Part shown: one piece after another, positions 42,214 through 51,367 of the stretch
How positions within the stretch are numbered: position 1 is the first letter of the stretch
How the letters are laid out: each line of letters opens with the position of its first letter
NCBI RefSeq assembly: GCF_027497235.1
Contig: NZ_CP114902.1
Coordinates: 372,001-436,000 of the forward strand
From: Micromonospora sp. WMMD1128
Lineage (GTDB): Bacteria; Actinomycetota; Actinomycetes; Mycobacteriales; Micromonosporaceae
Reading direction: 5' to 3'
Length of the DNA stretch: 64,000 nt
Made by a program: the position numbers and the translations under genes
Notes under the pieces: model-generated
Told to the model about the DNA's origin: nothing
The model's input: only the letters and a program-made list of their open reading frames with translations
Database searches by the model: none

Positions 42214-42681
42214 GTGACACCTGACGAGTACGTCGAAGCGGTGCTGGAGCTGGTCGAGCGGATCCCGCCGGGGCGCGTGATGTCGTACGGGGCGGTGGCC
42301 GACGCGCTCGCCGAGCGGTCGGGGCGGGCGTCGGCACGGCTCGTCGGTTCGATCATGGCCCGGCACGGTGGCGGGGTGCCGTGGCACCGGGTGGTGAACG
42401 CGGCCGGTCGGCTCCCGCCGGGGCACGAGCGGGAGGCCCGGGCCCGGCTGCGCGCCGAGGGGTGCCCGCTGCGGGGGGAGCGGGTCGACCTGGCGGCGGC
42501 TGCCTGGTCACCCGGGAAGCCCAGCGGGCCCGGGAAGCCCAGCGGGCCCGGGAAGCCCAGCGGGCCCGGGAAGCCCAGCGGGCCCGGGAAGCCCAGCGGG
42601 CCCGGGAAGCCCAGCGGGCCCGGGAAGCCCAACGGGCCCGGCTGGCCCGGGGAGCCCGACGAGCCGGCGGACGGGATGTGA
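42214..42681 (+). CDS. Alkyltransferase-like protein with repetitive tail
   Basis: 155 residues from GTG. The first 95 residues are the O6-alkylguanine-DNA-alkyltransferase DNA-binding domain: [12 protein letters not shown] and [11 protein letters not shown], with PWHRV at 56-60 in place of PCHRV. The catalytic Cys is Trp, which defines ATL proteins; these bind O6-alkylguanine and hand it to nucleotide excision repair. The C-terminal tail is seven [12 protein letters not shown] units followed by [14 protein letters not shown], not part of the known family. Divergent from proB. Confidence 0.9.
   Translation: MTPDEYVEAVLELVERIPPGRVMSYGAVADALAERSGRASARLVGSIMARHGGGVPWHRVVNAAGRLPPGHEREARARLRAEGCPLRGERVDLAAAAWSPGKPSGPGKPSGPGKPSGPGKPSGPGKPSGPGKPSGPGKPNGPGWPGEPDEPADGM
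42511..42636. repeat. 18-bp in-gene tandem repeat (PGKPSG units, 7 copies)
   Basis: CCCGGGAAGCCCAGCGGG repeated seven times, nearly identical at DNA level, in frame in the 3' end of the ATL gene. Near identity suggests recent slippage expansion. Confidence 0.93.
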
Positions 42682-42713
42682 TCCCGGCCATAACGTGAGT
42701 AGCATTCGGCTCC

Positions 42714-44063
42714 ATGACCGCTTCGGGCCTGCCCCGCCGGGTGCACCTCGGGTACGCGTCGGGCTCCCTTGTCACCGGCGCGTTCGGGACCGTGCCCGGG
42801 CTGCTCCTGCTGCCCTACCTGACCGACACGTTGGGCGTGGCGGCCGGCGTGGCCGCGCTGCTGGTGCTGCTGCCGAAGGCGTGGGACGTGCTCGTCAACC
42901 CGGTCGCCGGGCGGATCTCCGACCGGACCCGCTCCCGCTGGGGCGCCCGCCGGCCCTACCTGCTCGGCGGCGGACTGGCCCTGGCGGCGCTGTTCGCCGC
43001 GATCTTCGCCGCGCCGTTCGCGACCGGTCCGGCCGCCGCCGCGTACGTGGCGCTCGCGTTCCTGGCCACCGCCACCGCGTTCGCGTTCTTCCAGGTGCCG
43101 TACGTGGCCATGCCGGCCGAGTTGACCGCCGACCCGGCGGAGCGTACCCGGCTGATGACCTGGCGGGTCGCGGTGCTGGCGCTCGCCATCCTGGTCTCCG
43201 GCGCGGTGGCCCCGGCGGTGGTGGCCGCCGGCGGCGACGGCGTCCCCGGCCACCGGTGGATGGGCCTGTTCGTCGCGGCGCTGATCGTGGTGGGCACGGT
43301 CGGCGCGTTCCTGGGCACCCGGTCCGCGCCGGCCGGGACGGTGGGGGAGAGCGAGCCGAGCCTGCGCGCCCAGCTCACCGTCGCCGGGCGCAACCGGCCG
43401 TTCCGGGTGCTGCTGGTCTGCTTCGTGATCCAGTCCGCCGGGGTGGCCACCGTGCTGGCCGGCGTGAAGTACTTCGCCGACCAGGTACTGCGCGCGCCGG
43501 ACAGCGGCCCGACGCTGCTGTTCGCCTGCTTCGTCGCGCCGGCCCTGCTGGTCATGCCGCTCTGGAGCCGGGCCGGCGCCCGACTCGGCAAGCGCACGTC
43601 GCTCGTCGCCGCGTCGCTGCTCTTCGCGGCCGGCGCGCTCGCCCTGGTCGCCGCGCCCGCGCTGCCGGCCGCCGCGGTGTACGCAGTGGTCGCGCTGATC
43701 GGCGTCGGGTACGCCGGCCAGCAGGTCTTCGCGCTGGCCATGCTGCCGGACTGCATCGCGTACGACACCGCGCGCACCGGCCGCCGCCAGGCCGGCGTGT
43801 TCACCGGGCTGTGGACCGCCGGGGAGACGTTCGGTCTGGCCCTGGGCCCGGGCATCTACGGCCTGGTGCTCCAGCTCTCCGGCTACGTCTCCTCGTCGAC
43901 CGGGTCCGCCGCCGCCCAACCGGCCGCCGCCCGGCTCGGTGTGCTGCTCGGCTTCACCGTCCTGCCGGCCCTGCTGGTGGCCGCCCCGGTGGCGCTGCTG
44001 CGCGGCTACACGCTCACCCCGGCCCACCTGACCGCCACCGCCGCGCAGTCGGCGCGGGCGTGA
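42714..44063 (+). CDS. MFS transporter, GPH (MelB-like) family
   Basis: 449 residues, about 12 hydrophobic helices. [32 protein letters not shown] contains the N-terminal DRT/RxGxRRPY signature of the glycoside-pentoside-hexuronide symporter family; members move sugars or other solutes with Na+ or H+. The substrate is unknown. The next gene (PLP enzyme) starts 22 bp downstream and is probably co-transcribed, so its metabolism may relate to the transported compound. Confidence 0.88.
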   Translation: MTASGLPRRVHLGYASGSLVTGAFGTVPGLLLLPYLTDTLGVAAGVAALLVLLPKAWDVLVNPVAGRISDRTRSRWGARRPYLLGGGLALAALFAAIFAAPFATGPAAAAYVALAFLATATAFAFFQVPYVAMPAELTADPAERTRLMTWRVAVLALAILVSGAVAPAVVAAGGDGVPGHRWMGLFVAALIVVGTVGAFLGTRSAPAGTVGESEPSLRAQLTVAGRNRPFRVLLVCFVIQSAGVATVLAGVKYFADQVLRAPDSGPTLLFACFVAPALLVMPLWSRAGARLGKRTSLVAASLLFAAGALALVAAPALPAAAVYAVVALIGVGYAGQQVFALAMLPDCIAYDTARTGRRQAGVFTGLWTAGETFGLALGPGIYGLVLQLSGYVSSSTGSAAAQPAAARLGVLLGFTVLPALLVAAPVALLRGYTLTPAHLTATAAQSARA

Positions 44064-44085
44064 TCCGTCCCGAGAGGAACACCAG

Positions 44086-45564
44086 ATGACCGACACGGCC
44101 GGGACGGGCGCGCTGCCCGCCGAAGGGTTGCCCGCCGCGCAGGTGTTGGACGAGATCCGGGCACTGCGGGCGACCGACCGCCCGACGCACGGCGGCCGGC
44201 TGTTCGCCTACGTCTACGACCCCGGCGTGGCCGGGCTGGACGAGCTGGCCCAGGCCGCGTACGCGGAGAGCGCGCACGTCAACGGCCTCGACCCGACCGC
44301 CTTCCCGTCGCTGCTGGCGATGGAGAACACGCTCGTCGCCGCCGCCGCCCGGCTGCTCGGCGGCGGCCCCGGCACCGGCGCGCCGGACGTGGTCGGCAGC
44401 GTCACCGGCGGCGGCACCGAGTCGCTGCTGCTGGCGGTCAAGGCGGCCCGGGACGCCCGCCCCGACCTGGCCGAGCCACGGATCGTGGCGCCGGCCAGCG
44501 CGCACGCCGCGTTCGCCAAGGCGGCCCACTACCTGCGGGTGAAACTGGACGCGGTGCCCGTCGACCCGGTGACGCTGCGCCCGGAGGTGGCCGCGATGAC
44601 CGCCGCGATCCGCCCGGAGACGGTGCTCGTGGTCGCGTCCGCCCCGTCGTACGCGCACGGGGTCGTCGACCCGGTGGCGGAGATCGCCGCCGGCGCGGCG
44701 GCGGCCGGGGCGCGGTGTCACGTGGACGCCTGCTTCGGCGGCTGGGCGCTGCCCTGGCTGCGCCGGCTCGGCGCGCCGGTGCCGCCGTTCGACTTCGCCG
44801 TGCCCGGGGTCACCTCGATCTCGGTCGACCTGCACAAGTACGCGTACGCGCCGAAGGGGGTGTCGGTGCTGCTGCACCGGGACCCCTCGCTGCGCGCCCC
44901 GCAGTTCTTCGCGTACGCCGACTGGCCCGGCTACACGATGGTCAACCCGGTGATCGCCTCGACCCGGTCCGGCGGCCCGATCGCCGCGGCCTACGCCACC
45001 CTGCGCCACCTCGGCGCGGACGGCTACCTGCGGTTGGCCGCGTCGACCCGCGACGCGGTCGCCGGGCTGGCCGGCGCGGTGCGGGCGACCGAGGGCCTGC
45101 GGCTGATGGCCGAGCCGGAGTCCACAGTGGTCTGTTTCACCGCGGACGATCCGAAGCTGGACCTGTTCGTGCTCGTCGACGAGCTGACCGCGCGCGGCTG
45201 GCACACCCAGCCCCAACTCCGGTACGCCGACCTGCCGGCAAGCGTGCACCTCACGGTGACCGCCGCGGTGGCGCCCCGGGTGCCCGAGTTCGGGCCGGTG
45301 CTCGCCGACGCGGTCGCCGCGGCCCGGGCCACCGGCCCGGTGGCGCTGCCGCCGGACCTGCTGGCGCTGGCCGGCGGCCTCACCCCGGAGGCGCTCACCC
45401 CGGACCTGGTGGCCGGCCTGGCCGACGGGCTCGGCCTGGGCGACGGCACCGGTGTGCCGGAGCGGATGGCGGTGGTCAACACGCTGCTCGACGCCGCCCC
45501 GGCGGCGCTGCGGGAACGGCTGCTGGCGGAGTTCGTCGGGCTGCTCCAGCGCCCGGCCTGGTGA
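44086..45564 (+). CDS. PLP-dependent lyase, sphingosine-1-phosphate-lyase-like
   Basis: 492 residues, group II decarboxylase fold (type I PLP). [20 protein letters not shown] (cofactor loop), HVDACFGGW with the PLP-ring Asp, and [23 protein letters not shown] with the Schiff-base Lys near 251. The [11 protein letters not shown] form and the surrounding motifs match the S1P lyase branch rather than glutamate decarboxylase. Could break long-chain base phosphates or an aldol-like substrate; actinobacterial members are uncharacterised. Same strand as the MelB-type transporter. Confidence 0.85.
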   Translation: MTDTAGTGALPAEGLPAAQVLDEIRALRATDRPTHGGRLFAYVYDPGVAGLDELAQAAYAESAHVNGLDPTAFPSLLAMENTLVAAAARLLGGGPGTGAPDVVGSVTGGGTESLLLAVKAARDARPDLAEPRIVAPASAHAAFAKAAHYLRVKLDAVPVDPVTLRPEVAAMTAAIRPETVLVVASAPSYAHGVVDPVAEIAAGAAAAGARCHVDACFGGWALPWLRRLGAPVPPFDFAVPGVTSISVDLHKYAYAPKGVSVLLHRDPSLRAPQFFAYADWPGYTMVNPVIASTRSGGPIAAAYATLRHLGADGYLRLAASTRDAVAGLAGAVRATEGLRLMAEPESTVVCFTADDPKLDLFVLVDELTARGWHTQPQLRYADLPASVHLTVTAAVAPRVPEFGPVLADAVAAARATGPVALPPDLLALAGGLTPEALTPDLVAGLADGLGLGDGTGVPERMAVVNTLLDAAPAALRERLLAEFVGLLQRPAW

Positions 45565-45601
45565 CCGGTGGGGACGGGTGGCGGCCCGTCCCCGACCGCC
45601 G

Positions 45602-46819
45602 TCACTGCGCCGGGCGCAGTCTGGCCGAGTTGTCCTTCGGTTTCAGGTCGTCCCACCAGTGGTCCTGCGCGTCGTAGTGGATGACCCGCAGGGCGGCGTC
45701 GCCGTCGGGAGCCGGCGTGTAGTGGAACGAGAACGTGTAGGTCCGCCGGGCGCCGGCCGCGAGGCCGTCCAGGACGCATGCGCCCGAGCTGTCCGAGGGC
45801 ACCTCGCGGCACCGTTCCAGCACGCCGCCGGCCGGTCCGCCGACGTCGTAGAGCCGGAACCCGGAGAAGCCGAGCCGGGGTACGTCCACCGGGCCCCGGT
45901 TCGTCACCGTGGCGGTCACCGTGGCGATCCGGTCGCCGCTGGCGTCCGGCGTCGTGAGGACCACCTCGCCGAGGCGCAACGTGAGGTCCGTCGACCGGGT
46001 GTCCGGGCCGAACGCCGTCGGCCCGGCCGTCTGGGTGAACTTCGCGCCGGCCCAGGTGAACGTCCGCCACTGGTGTCGTGGCTTCCACATCGGGGTGTCG
46101 CAGCAGGGCTGGATGTCGGCCACGTACGCCCGGACCGTGCCGTCGGCCCGCACCGAGAAGTCGGTGATGTCGTCCATGCCCTCGTGCGTGCCGACCACCC
46201 GACCCAGTGTGACCACCTGCCCGGCCCGGTCCCGGTCGAAGGCGAGCAACTGTTTCGCCGACGCCTCCCCGTAGCGGCAGCCGACCAGGGCGACCGTCTC
46301 GGTGGCGCCGTCGCCGTCGATGTCGCCGTACGCCGGGTCGCCGAGCAGCACCGGCACGGACTTCGTGATGGGATTCGGGCCCGGGTCGAGACGCACGTCC
46401 CGGCTGGTGCAGGTCTTCGGCATCCACGCGCCGACCCAGGCCACCAGGTCGACGTCGCCCGCCAGCAGTTGGGCCCGGCTGATCCGGCCGTCCGGCGCGG
46501 CCGGGGTGGGGCTCGTCGCGCTCGGGCTGGCGGAGACGGCCGGCGGGGACGGCGAGGGGTCGCTCGCCGACGGGGTCGGCTCGGCGGTCAGCGCGGGCTC
46601 CGGCGGCGGCCCGCCGCGCCGGTGCAGGGCCCCGCTCGCGCCCACCGGGATCGCCACCGCGAGCACCACCGCCCCGGCGGTGAGCACCACGGCACGCCGA
46701 CGCCGCCGGCGGACGGTCCGCCGGACCGCCGCCGTCCCGGCCGGCTGGACCACCGGGGCGTACGCCGCACGGAAGGCGGCGAACTCGCCACCCACAAGCA
46801 CGTCGTCGGGGTCAGTCAT
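45602..46819 (-). CDS. Single-pass membrane partner of an ECF sigma factor
   Basis: 405 residues from ATG 46819. About 45 cytosolic residues (MTDPDDVLVGGEFAAFRAAYAPVVQPAGTAAVRRT...), one membrane helix near 55-77, a Ser/Thr/Pro linker, then an extracytoplasmic domain with YGDIDGDGATETVALV (FG-GAP/integrin-like metal-binding repeat) and several cysteines (PCCD). Its ATG overlaps the sigma gene stop (ATGA), the usual arrangement for anti-sigma factors, but no recognisable zinc anti-sigma motif (HxxxCxxC) is present. A candidate non-classical regulator or a co-regulated surface protein. Confidence 0.75.
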   Translation of the reverse strand: MTDPDDVLVGGEFAAFRAAYAPVVQPAGTAAVRRTVRRRRRRAVVLTAGAVVLAVAIPVGASGALHRRGGPPPEPALTAEPTPSASDPSPSPPAVSASPSATSPTPAAPDGRISRAQLLAGDVDLVAWVGAWMPKTCTSRDVRLDPGPNPITKSVPVLLGDPAYGDIDGDGATETVALVGCRYGEASAKQLLAFDRDRAGQVVTLGRVVGTHEGMDDITDFSVRADGTVRAYVADIQPCCDTPMWKPRHQWRTFTWAGAKFTQTAGPTAFGPDTRSTDLTLRLGEVVLTTPDASGDRIATVTATVTNRGPVDVPRLGFSGFRLYDVGGPAGGVLERCREVPSDSSGACVLDGLAAGARRTYTFSFHYTPAPDGDAALRVIHYDAQDHWWDDLKPKDNSARLRPAQ

Positions 46820-47373
46820 GACGGGTTCACCTCGTTCGTGGGAGAGAGCTGGGCGGCCAACGCGGCCCGGCCCCGGTGCAGCCAGGACTTGACGGTGCCC
46901 TCCGGCACGCCTTCCTGCGCCGCGATCTGCGAGACGCTCAGGTCGGCCAGGTGGTGCAGCACCACGGCGCGGCGCTGGTTCGCGGGCAGCCGGCCCAGCG
47001 CGGCGGTCAACGCGACGCGGTCCGGCTCCGGCCCCGGCACGTGCTCCTCGCGCTGCCGGTGCAGCCAAGTCTGCGCCGTCCGCAACCGCCGCCAGCGGCT
47101 GGTGGCCAGATTCCAGGCGACCCGGCGTACCCAGGCCACCGGGTCGTCGTAGCGCGACACCCGGGACCAACGGGCGAACGCCCGGCAGAACGCCTCCTGC
47201 ACCAGGTCCTGCGCCTGCGACAGGTCGCCGCAGTAGGCGGTGAGCTGGATGGTCAGGGACCGGAAGTGGGCGTGGTAGAGGCCGTCGAAGTCGACCGCCG
47301 GGTACCCGTCCGGTGCGCCTGTCGTTCCCTCCGGTGGCGGATCGTCGAGCCGTGGCTCCCTCGTCACCGTCAT
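46816..47373 (-). CDS. ECF RNA polymerase sigma factor (SigE-like subgroup)
   Basis: 185 residues from ATG 47373 (GGGGAGG upstream). Region 2: DFDGLYHAHFRSLTIQLTAYCGDLSQAQDLVQEAFCRAFARW...DDPVAWVRRVAWNLA; region 4: LTAALGRLPANQRRAVVLHHLADLSVSQIAAQEGVPEGTVKSWLHRGRAAL. This is the actinobacterial SigE-family ECF type. Coupled to the membrane protein gene downstream. Divergent from nuoB; the shared 139-bp promoter region has a GTCACA direct repeat that resembles an MtrA site. Confidence 0.92.
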   Translation of the reverse strand: MTVTREPRLDDPPPEGTTGAPDGYPAVDFDGLYHAHFRSLTIQLTAYCGDLSQAQDLVQEAFCRAFARWSRVSRYDDPVAWVRRVAWNLATSRWRRLRTAQTWLHRQREEHVPGPEPDRVALTAALGRLPANQRRAVVLHHLADLSVSQIAAQEGVPEGTVKSWLHRGRAALAAQLSPTNEVNPS

Positions 47374-47407
47374 CTGGTCCTCCCCGTGAAACGTGCCCGC
47401 CGGCGCG

Positions 47408-47423
47408 GTCACACCTGTCACAC
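47408..47423. promoter_or_regulatory. GTCACAC direct repeat, MtrA-box-like
   Basis: GTCACAC-CT-GTCACAC: GTCACA twice at nine-base spacing, which fits the known direct-repeat motif GTCACA-N3 bound by the actinobacterial response regulator MtrA. Located 35 bp upstream of the sigma start and about 90 bp upstream of nuoB. Confidence 0.45.
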
Positions 47424-47512
47424 GTACGGACGCCCACGTCGGTTGCGCGGGTTGACGCGGGGGTGCTGTGGTTGACTGTCGGTTCGGGGACAACAGCAGG
47501 GGGAGGCCCGAG

Positions 47513-48073
47513 GTGCAGTTGCCGGCCGTGCTCGGCGAGCCGATCCGGTTCGTGCTCAACTGGGGCCGCCGTTACTCGCTCTGGGTGTTCAACTTCGGCC
47601 TGGCCTGCTGCGCCATCGAGTTCATCGCGACGAGCATGGGCCGGCACGACTTCATGCGGCTCGGCGTGATCCCGTTCGCCCACGGCCCCCGGCAGGCCGA
47701 CCTCATGGTGGTGAGCGGCACGGTCACCGACAAGATGGCCCCGGCGATCAAGCGGCTCTACGACCAGATGCCCGAACCGAAATACGTGATCTCGTTCGGC
47801 GCCTGCTCCAACTGCGGCGGTCCCTACTGGGACTCCTACTCGGTCACCAAGGGCGTCGACCAGCTCATCCCGGTCGACGTCTACGTGCCCGGCTGCCCAC
47901 CGCGCCCGGAGGCGCTGCTGCACGGCATCCTCCGCCTTCAGGAGAAGATCGCCGCCGAGGAGTCGGGTGTCGGCGGCGTGCCCCGCCCGGACCGGCTCGC
48001 CTCCCCGGTGGACGTGGCCCCCCGGCCGGTCGAGGCGCTCACCGCGCCCCCGGTGCGCCCGCCGGCCGACTGA
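47513..48073 (+). CDS. nuoB: NADH-quinone oxidoreductase subunit B
   Basis: 186 residues from GTG 47513 (GGGGGAGG upstream). Carries the terminal [4Fe-4S] cluster N2 of complex I: C32-C33 in LACCAIEF, C98 in GACSNCGG and C128 in PGCPP. The C-terminal 45 residues are Pro/Ala/Arg-rich and beyond the usual length. The normal neighbours nuoA and nuoD are missing; a DUF2252 gene follows 32 bp later. Belongs with the nuo genes further downstream. Confidence 0.95.
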   Translation: MQLPAVLGEPIRFVLNWGRRYSLWVFNFGLACCAIEFIATSMGRHDFMRLGVIPFAHGPRQADLMVVSGTVTDKMAPAIKRLYDQMPEPKYVISFGACSNCGGPYWDSYSVTKGVDQLIPVDVYVPGCPPRPEALLHGILRLQEKIAAEESGVGGVPRPDRLASPVDVAPRPVEALTAPPVRPPAD

Positions 48074-48105
48074 CCCGGTGGCGGGGCGACGCTAGCCTGC
48101 GGACC

Positions 48106-49422
48106 ATGACCGACTCCCCGGAGAAGCGTTCCGCCTTCATCGTCGACGTGCTGACCGAGGAGTTCGGCGCGTCGATGGCGATCGACCCGTTGGCGTTCCG
48201 CCGGAAGTTCCGCAAGATGGCCGCCTCGCCGTTCGCGTTCTACCGGGGCAGCGCGTCGCTGTTCTACGCCGACCAGCGGGGTGACTTCGCCAGCGACCGG
48301 TTCCTCGACGGCCGGACCAGCCGGGTGTGGATGCACGGCGACCTGCACGCGGAGAACTTCGGCACCTACATGAACGCCTCCGGCAGGCTCGTGTTCAACG
48401 TCAACGACTTCGACGAGGCGTACGTCGGGCCGTTCACCTGGGACTTGAAGCGCTTCGCCGCCAGCGTCGCCCTGCTCGGCTACGCCAAGGCGCTCTCCGA
48501 CCGGGTGATCGGCGAGCTGGTGACCGGCTTCGCCCGGTCGTACCTGGCCGAGTTGCGGGCCATCGCGGCCGGCGGGGACGACGCGATCGGCTCGATCACG
48601 CTGGAGAACGCCGACGGGGTGCTGCGCCGGGTGCTCCAGCAGGCCCGGCTGAGCACCCGGGTGGACCTGCTCGCCGCGCAGACCACTGTCGACAACTACG
48701 AGCGCCGCTTCTCCCTCGGCGACGGCGTGCACGAGATCGACGCGGCCACCCGCGAGCAGGTCTGCGCCGCGTTCGCCGACTACCTCGACACGCTGCCCGA
48801 GTCGACCACCCGGCACCGCCCGGTGGCGGCCGGCATCAAGGACGTGGTGCTGCGCAAGGGCGTCGGCATCGGCTCGGCCGGGCTGCCGTCGTACAACCTC
48901 CTGCTGGAGGGGCACACCGAGGCGCTGGAGAACGACGTCGTCATCTACATGAAGCAGGCCCAGGTGCCGGCGGTGGCCCGGCACATCGACGACGAGCGGG
49001 TCCGGTCGTACTTCCGGCACCAGGGGCACCGCACCGCCGAGTCGCAGCGGGCGTTGCAGGCGCACGCCGACCCGTGGCTGGGCTTCACCGAGCTGGACGG
49101 CGTCGGCCAGCTCGTCGCCGAGGTCTCCCCGTACGCGGCGGACCTCGACTGGGCCGACGTCAACGAGCCCGAGGACCTGGCCGGGGTGCTCACCGACCTG
49201 GGCCGGGCGGTGGCCCGGATGCACTCGGTGGCCGACGACGAGTCCAGCCACGACCTGGTCGACTACTCCACCGAGGAGTCGATCGTGGCGGCGGTGGATG
49301 CCGACGCCGACGGTTTCGTCGGCTACCTGGTCGACTTCGCGCACCGCTACGGCGTCCGGGCGCGCGAGGACCACCAGCTCTTCGTGGACCTGTTCCGCAA
49401 CGGCCGGCTACCAGGGATCTGA
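48106..49422 (+). CDS. DUF2252 family protein
   Basis: 438 residues. The family has a kinase-like fold: MHGDLHAENFGTYMN (like the HGDLH catalytic loop of aminoglycoside phosphotransferases) and NVNDFDEAYVGPFTWDLKRFAAS (metal-binding DFD). RxF-YRG-rich N-terminal region typical of DUF2252. Substrate unknown. Inserted between nuoB and the divergent dehydrogenase gene. Confidence 0.9.
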   Translation: MTDSPEKRSAFIVDVLTEEFGASMAIDPLAFRRKFRKMAASPFAFYRGSASLFYADQRGDFASDRFLDGRTSRVWMHGDLHAENFGTYMNASGRLVFNVNDFDEAYVGPFTWDLKRFAASVALLGYAKALSDRVIGELVTGFARSYLAELRAIAAGGDDAIGSITLENADGVLRRVLQQARLSTRVDLLAAQTTVDNYERRFSLGDGVHEIDAATREQVCAAFADYLDTLPESTTRHRPVAAGIKDVVLRKGVGIGSAGLPSYNLLLEGHTEALENDVVIYMKQAQVPAVARHIDDERVRSYFRHQGHRTAESQRALQAHADPWLGFTELDGVGQLVAEVSPYAADLDWADVNEPEDLAGVLTDLGRAVARMHSVADDESSHDLVDYSTEESIVAAVDADADGFVGYLVDFAHRYGVRAREDHQLFVDLFRNGRLPGI

Positions 49423-49431
49423 GCGCCCGGC

Positions 49432-50487
49432 TCAGTGCGTGAAGTCCAGCACCACCTTGATGTCGTCGCCGGTCGAGGCGTACGCCTCGCGGTACGCCGA
49501 GACCGGCACCCGGCGGGTGACGAGCGACGTCAGCCACGACTGGTCGGCCCGGGCGAGCGCCTCGGCGGCCAGCTCCCAGTGCCTGCGGCCGGCGTTCACC
49601 GAGCCGAACACCACGTTGTTCTCCAGCACCAGCTCCCGGTTGAGCGCGCCCGCGTCGAAGTTGATCGTCCGGCCGCCGCTGGAGACACCGGTCAGGCAGA
49701 CGATGCCGTTCGGGGCGGCCTTGCACATCGCGTCCAGCACCACGGGCGGCGCGCCGGTGCACTCGACCACCACGTCCGGTTGCAGGTCAAGCTCGGCGAC
49801 CGTCGAGGTGTGGTAGGTCGCGCCGAGCGCACGGACCAGGTCCGGCTTCGGGCCGGTCGTGGCGCGGTCCAGCACGTGCACGGACAACTCACGCTGGCTG
49901 GCCAGCAACGCGGCCAGCAGGCCGATCGGCCCGGCGCCGGTGATCAGCGCGGTCTTCGGCTTCCACTCGGCCCGGCGGCCGATCCGCTCGATGTGGTCCC
50001 ACGCCTTCGCCACCACGCTCGTCGGCTCCAGCAGCATGCCCACCGACTCCAGCGCCGGGTTCAGCCCGACGGCGAACTTGGGTTGCAGCCGCCAGCGGTC
50101 CCGGGCGAAACCGGGCAGCCCCTTGATGCCGTGCTCGGTGTACTGCCCGTTGCGGCACATGTCCCACTCGTCCACCGCGCAGTTGGCGCAGGGGACCGGG
50201 TCGGGGCGACGGACCACGCCGGCCACCAGGTCGCCGGGGTGCAACGTGCCGGTCGGATCCTCCAGCACCCGACCCAGCGACTCGTGCCCGAGCACCAGCC
50301 GCTCCTGGCCCGGCGGCGCCTCCCCGTACTCCCCGGAGATGATCTCCTGGTCGGTGCCGCAGACGCCCACCGCCATCGCTTCGACCAGGATCGCGCCCTC
50401 CTCGGGGGCCGGCTCGGGCCAGTCCTCGGTGAGGCGTAGCGAGTCGGGGACACCAGGGGTCACAGTCACAGCGCGCACGTCGCTCAT
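49432..50487 (-). CDS. Zinc-type alcohol dehydrogenase, glucose-dehydrogenase-like
   Basis: 351 residues, MDR superfamily. Catalytic-zinc motif AVGVCGTDQEIISGEYGEAPPGQERLVLGHESLGRV, partial structural zinc loop CANCAVDEWDMC (three Cys where four are common), Rossmann motif TGAGPIGLLAALLA and a C-terminal QPD/FDAG region. The GCTDxEI-GEYG pattern and the YTEHGIKGLPGFARDRWRLQP segment match the archaeal/actinobacterial glucose 1-dehydrogenase group. Probable NADP+-dependent sugar oxidation. It interrupts the nuo genes and faces the opposite way. Confidence 0.88.
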   Translation of the reverse strand: MSDVRAVTVTPGVPDSLRLTEDWPEPAPEEGAILVEAMAVGVCGTDQEIISGEYGEAPPGQERLVLGHESLGRVLEDPTGTLHPGDLVAGVVRRPDPVPCANCAVDEWDMCRNGQYTEHGIKGLPGFARDRWRLQPKFAVGLNPALESVGMLLEPTSVVAKAWDHIERIGRRAEWKPKTALITGAGPIGLLAALLASQRELSVHVLDRATTGPKPDLVRALGATYHTSTVAELDLQPDVVVECTGAPPVVLDAMCKAAPNGIVCLTGVSSGGRTINFDAGALNRELVLENNVVFGSVNAGRRHWELAAEALARADQSWLTSLVTRRVPVSAYREAYASTGDDIKVVLDFTH

Positions 50488-50581
50488 CTTTCCGCGCCGG
50501 CCGGCCGTTCGCTCGGCAACGCGGGGATTCCGGCCCGGGCGGCCCGACCCGGCCCGCAGCCGTCGGCCATAGGATCAGCGC

Positions 50582-51367
50582 ATGACTCCGGAAGAGGTGG
50601 GCCGTCGGTTGGTCGCGCTGCTCGCGCCCGTCGAGGCCACCGCGTCTGTCTCCGGCGGTCAGGGGTACGCCCGCGCCACCGTCGACGTACCCCCGGCGAG
50701 CTGGGCGGACGCGGTGCGCGCGGCGCGCGACGACGCCGAGCTGGGCTGTGACTTCCTGGACTGGCTGTCGGCGGTGGACGAGTTGGCCGACGGCTTCGAC
50801 GTGGTCGCGCACCTCTGGTCGGTCCGGCACCGGCACGGGCTGCTGCTGCGGACCCGGGTGCCCCGCGACACACCCGTCGTCGTGTCCGTGGTCGACGTCT
50901 TCCCGGGTGCCGCCTGGCACGAGCGGGAGACCCACGAGATGTTCGGGATCGACTTCGCCGGGCACGGCGAGCTGCGCCCGCTGCTGCTGCCGCCGGAGTT
51001 CGAGGGGCACCCGCTGCGCAAGGAGTTCGTACTCGCCTCGCGGGTGGCCAAGCCGTGGCCCGGCGCGAAGGAGCCGGGCGAGTCCGAGGCCGGCGGCGGG
51101 CGGCGGCCGATCCGGCCACCTGGCGTGCCCGCGCCTGGGGAGTGGGGGACGACGCCCACGCCGGCCGGTGCGGCCGGGGCGGGCGAGGGCCCACGCGGGG
51201 GTACGCCGGCCCGCCCGGCCCGCGAGCGCCCGGCGCGCCCGGCACCGGGAGCACGCCCGGCCCGCCCGCCCCGTCCGGAGCCGGGGGCGGGCTCGCGCCC
51301 CGAGCCCGAGGCGGGCTCGCGCCCCGAGGCGGGCTCGCCGCGGGAGCCCGAGGCGGGGGAGAGCTGA
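50582..51367 (+). CDS. nuoC: NADH-quinone oxidoreductase subunit C
   Basis: 261 residues. Residues 1-160 are the 30-kDa subunit fold; FPGAAWHERETHEMFGIDFAGHGELRPLLLPPEFEGHPLRKEF is the family signature. After residue 160 a Pro/Arg/Ala/Glu-rich tail of 100 residues with GSRPEPEA-like units is unusual for NuoC. NuoC normally binds NuoD, which is not encoded here. The stop overlaps the nuoH ATG (TGATG). Confidence 0.92.
   Translation: MTPEEVGRRLVALLAPVEATASVSGGQGYARATVDVPPASWADAVRAARDDAELGCDFLDWLSAVDELADGFDVVAHLWSVRHRHGLLLRTRVPRDTPVVVSVVDVFPGAAWHERETHEMFGIDFAGHGELRPLLLPPEFEGHPLRKEFVLASRVAKPWPGAKEPGESEAGGGRRPIRPPGVPAPGEWGTTPTPAGAAGAGEGPRGGTPARPARERPARPAPGARPARPPRPEPGAGSRPEPEAGSRPEAGSPREPEAGES

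Noticed and set aside
42153..44096. Upstream extension of the proB frame to more than 1000 codons
   Set aside because: The true kinase N-terminus (RIVVKIGSS) begins just after GTG 42152. The extension lies antisense to the ATL and transporter genes and has no domain.
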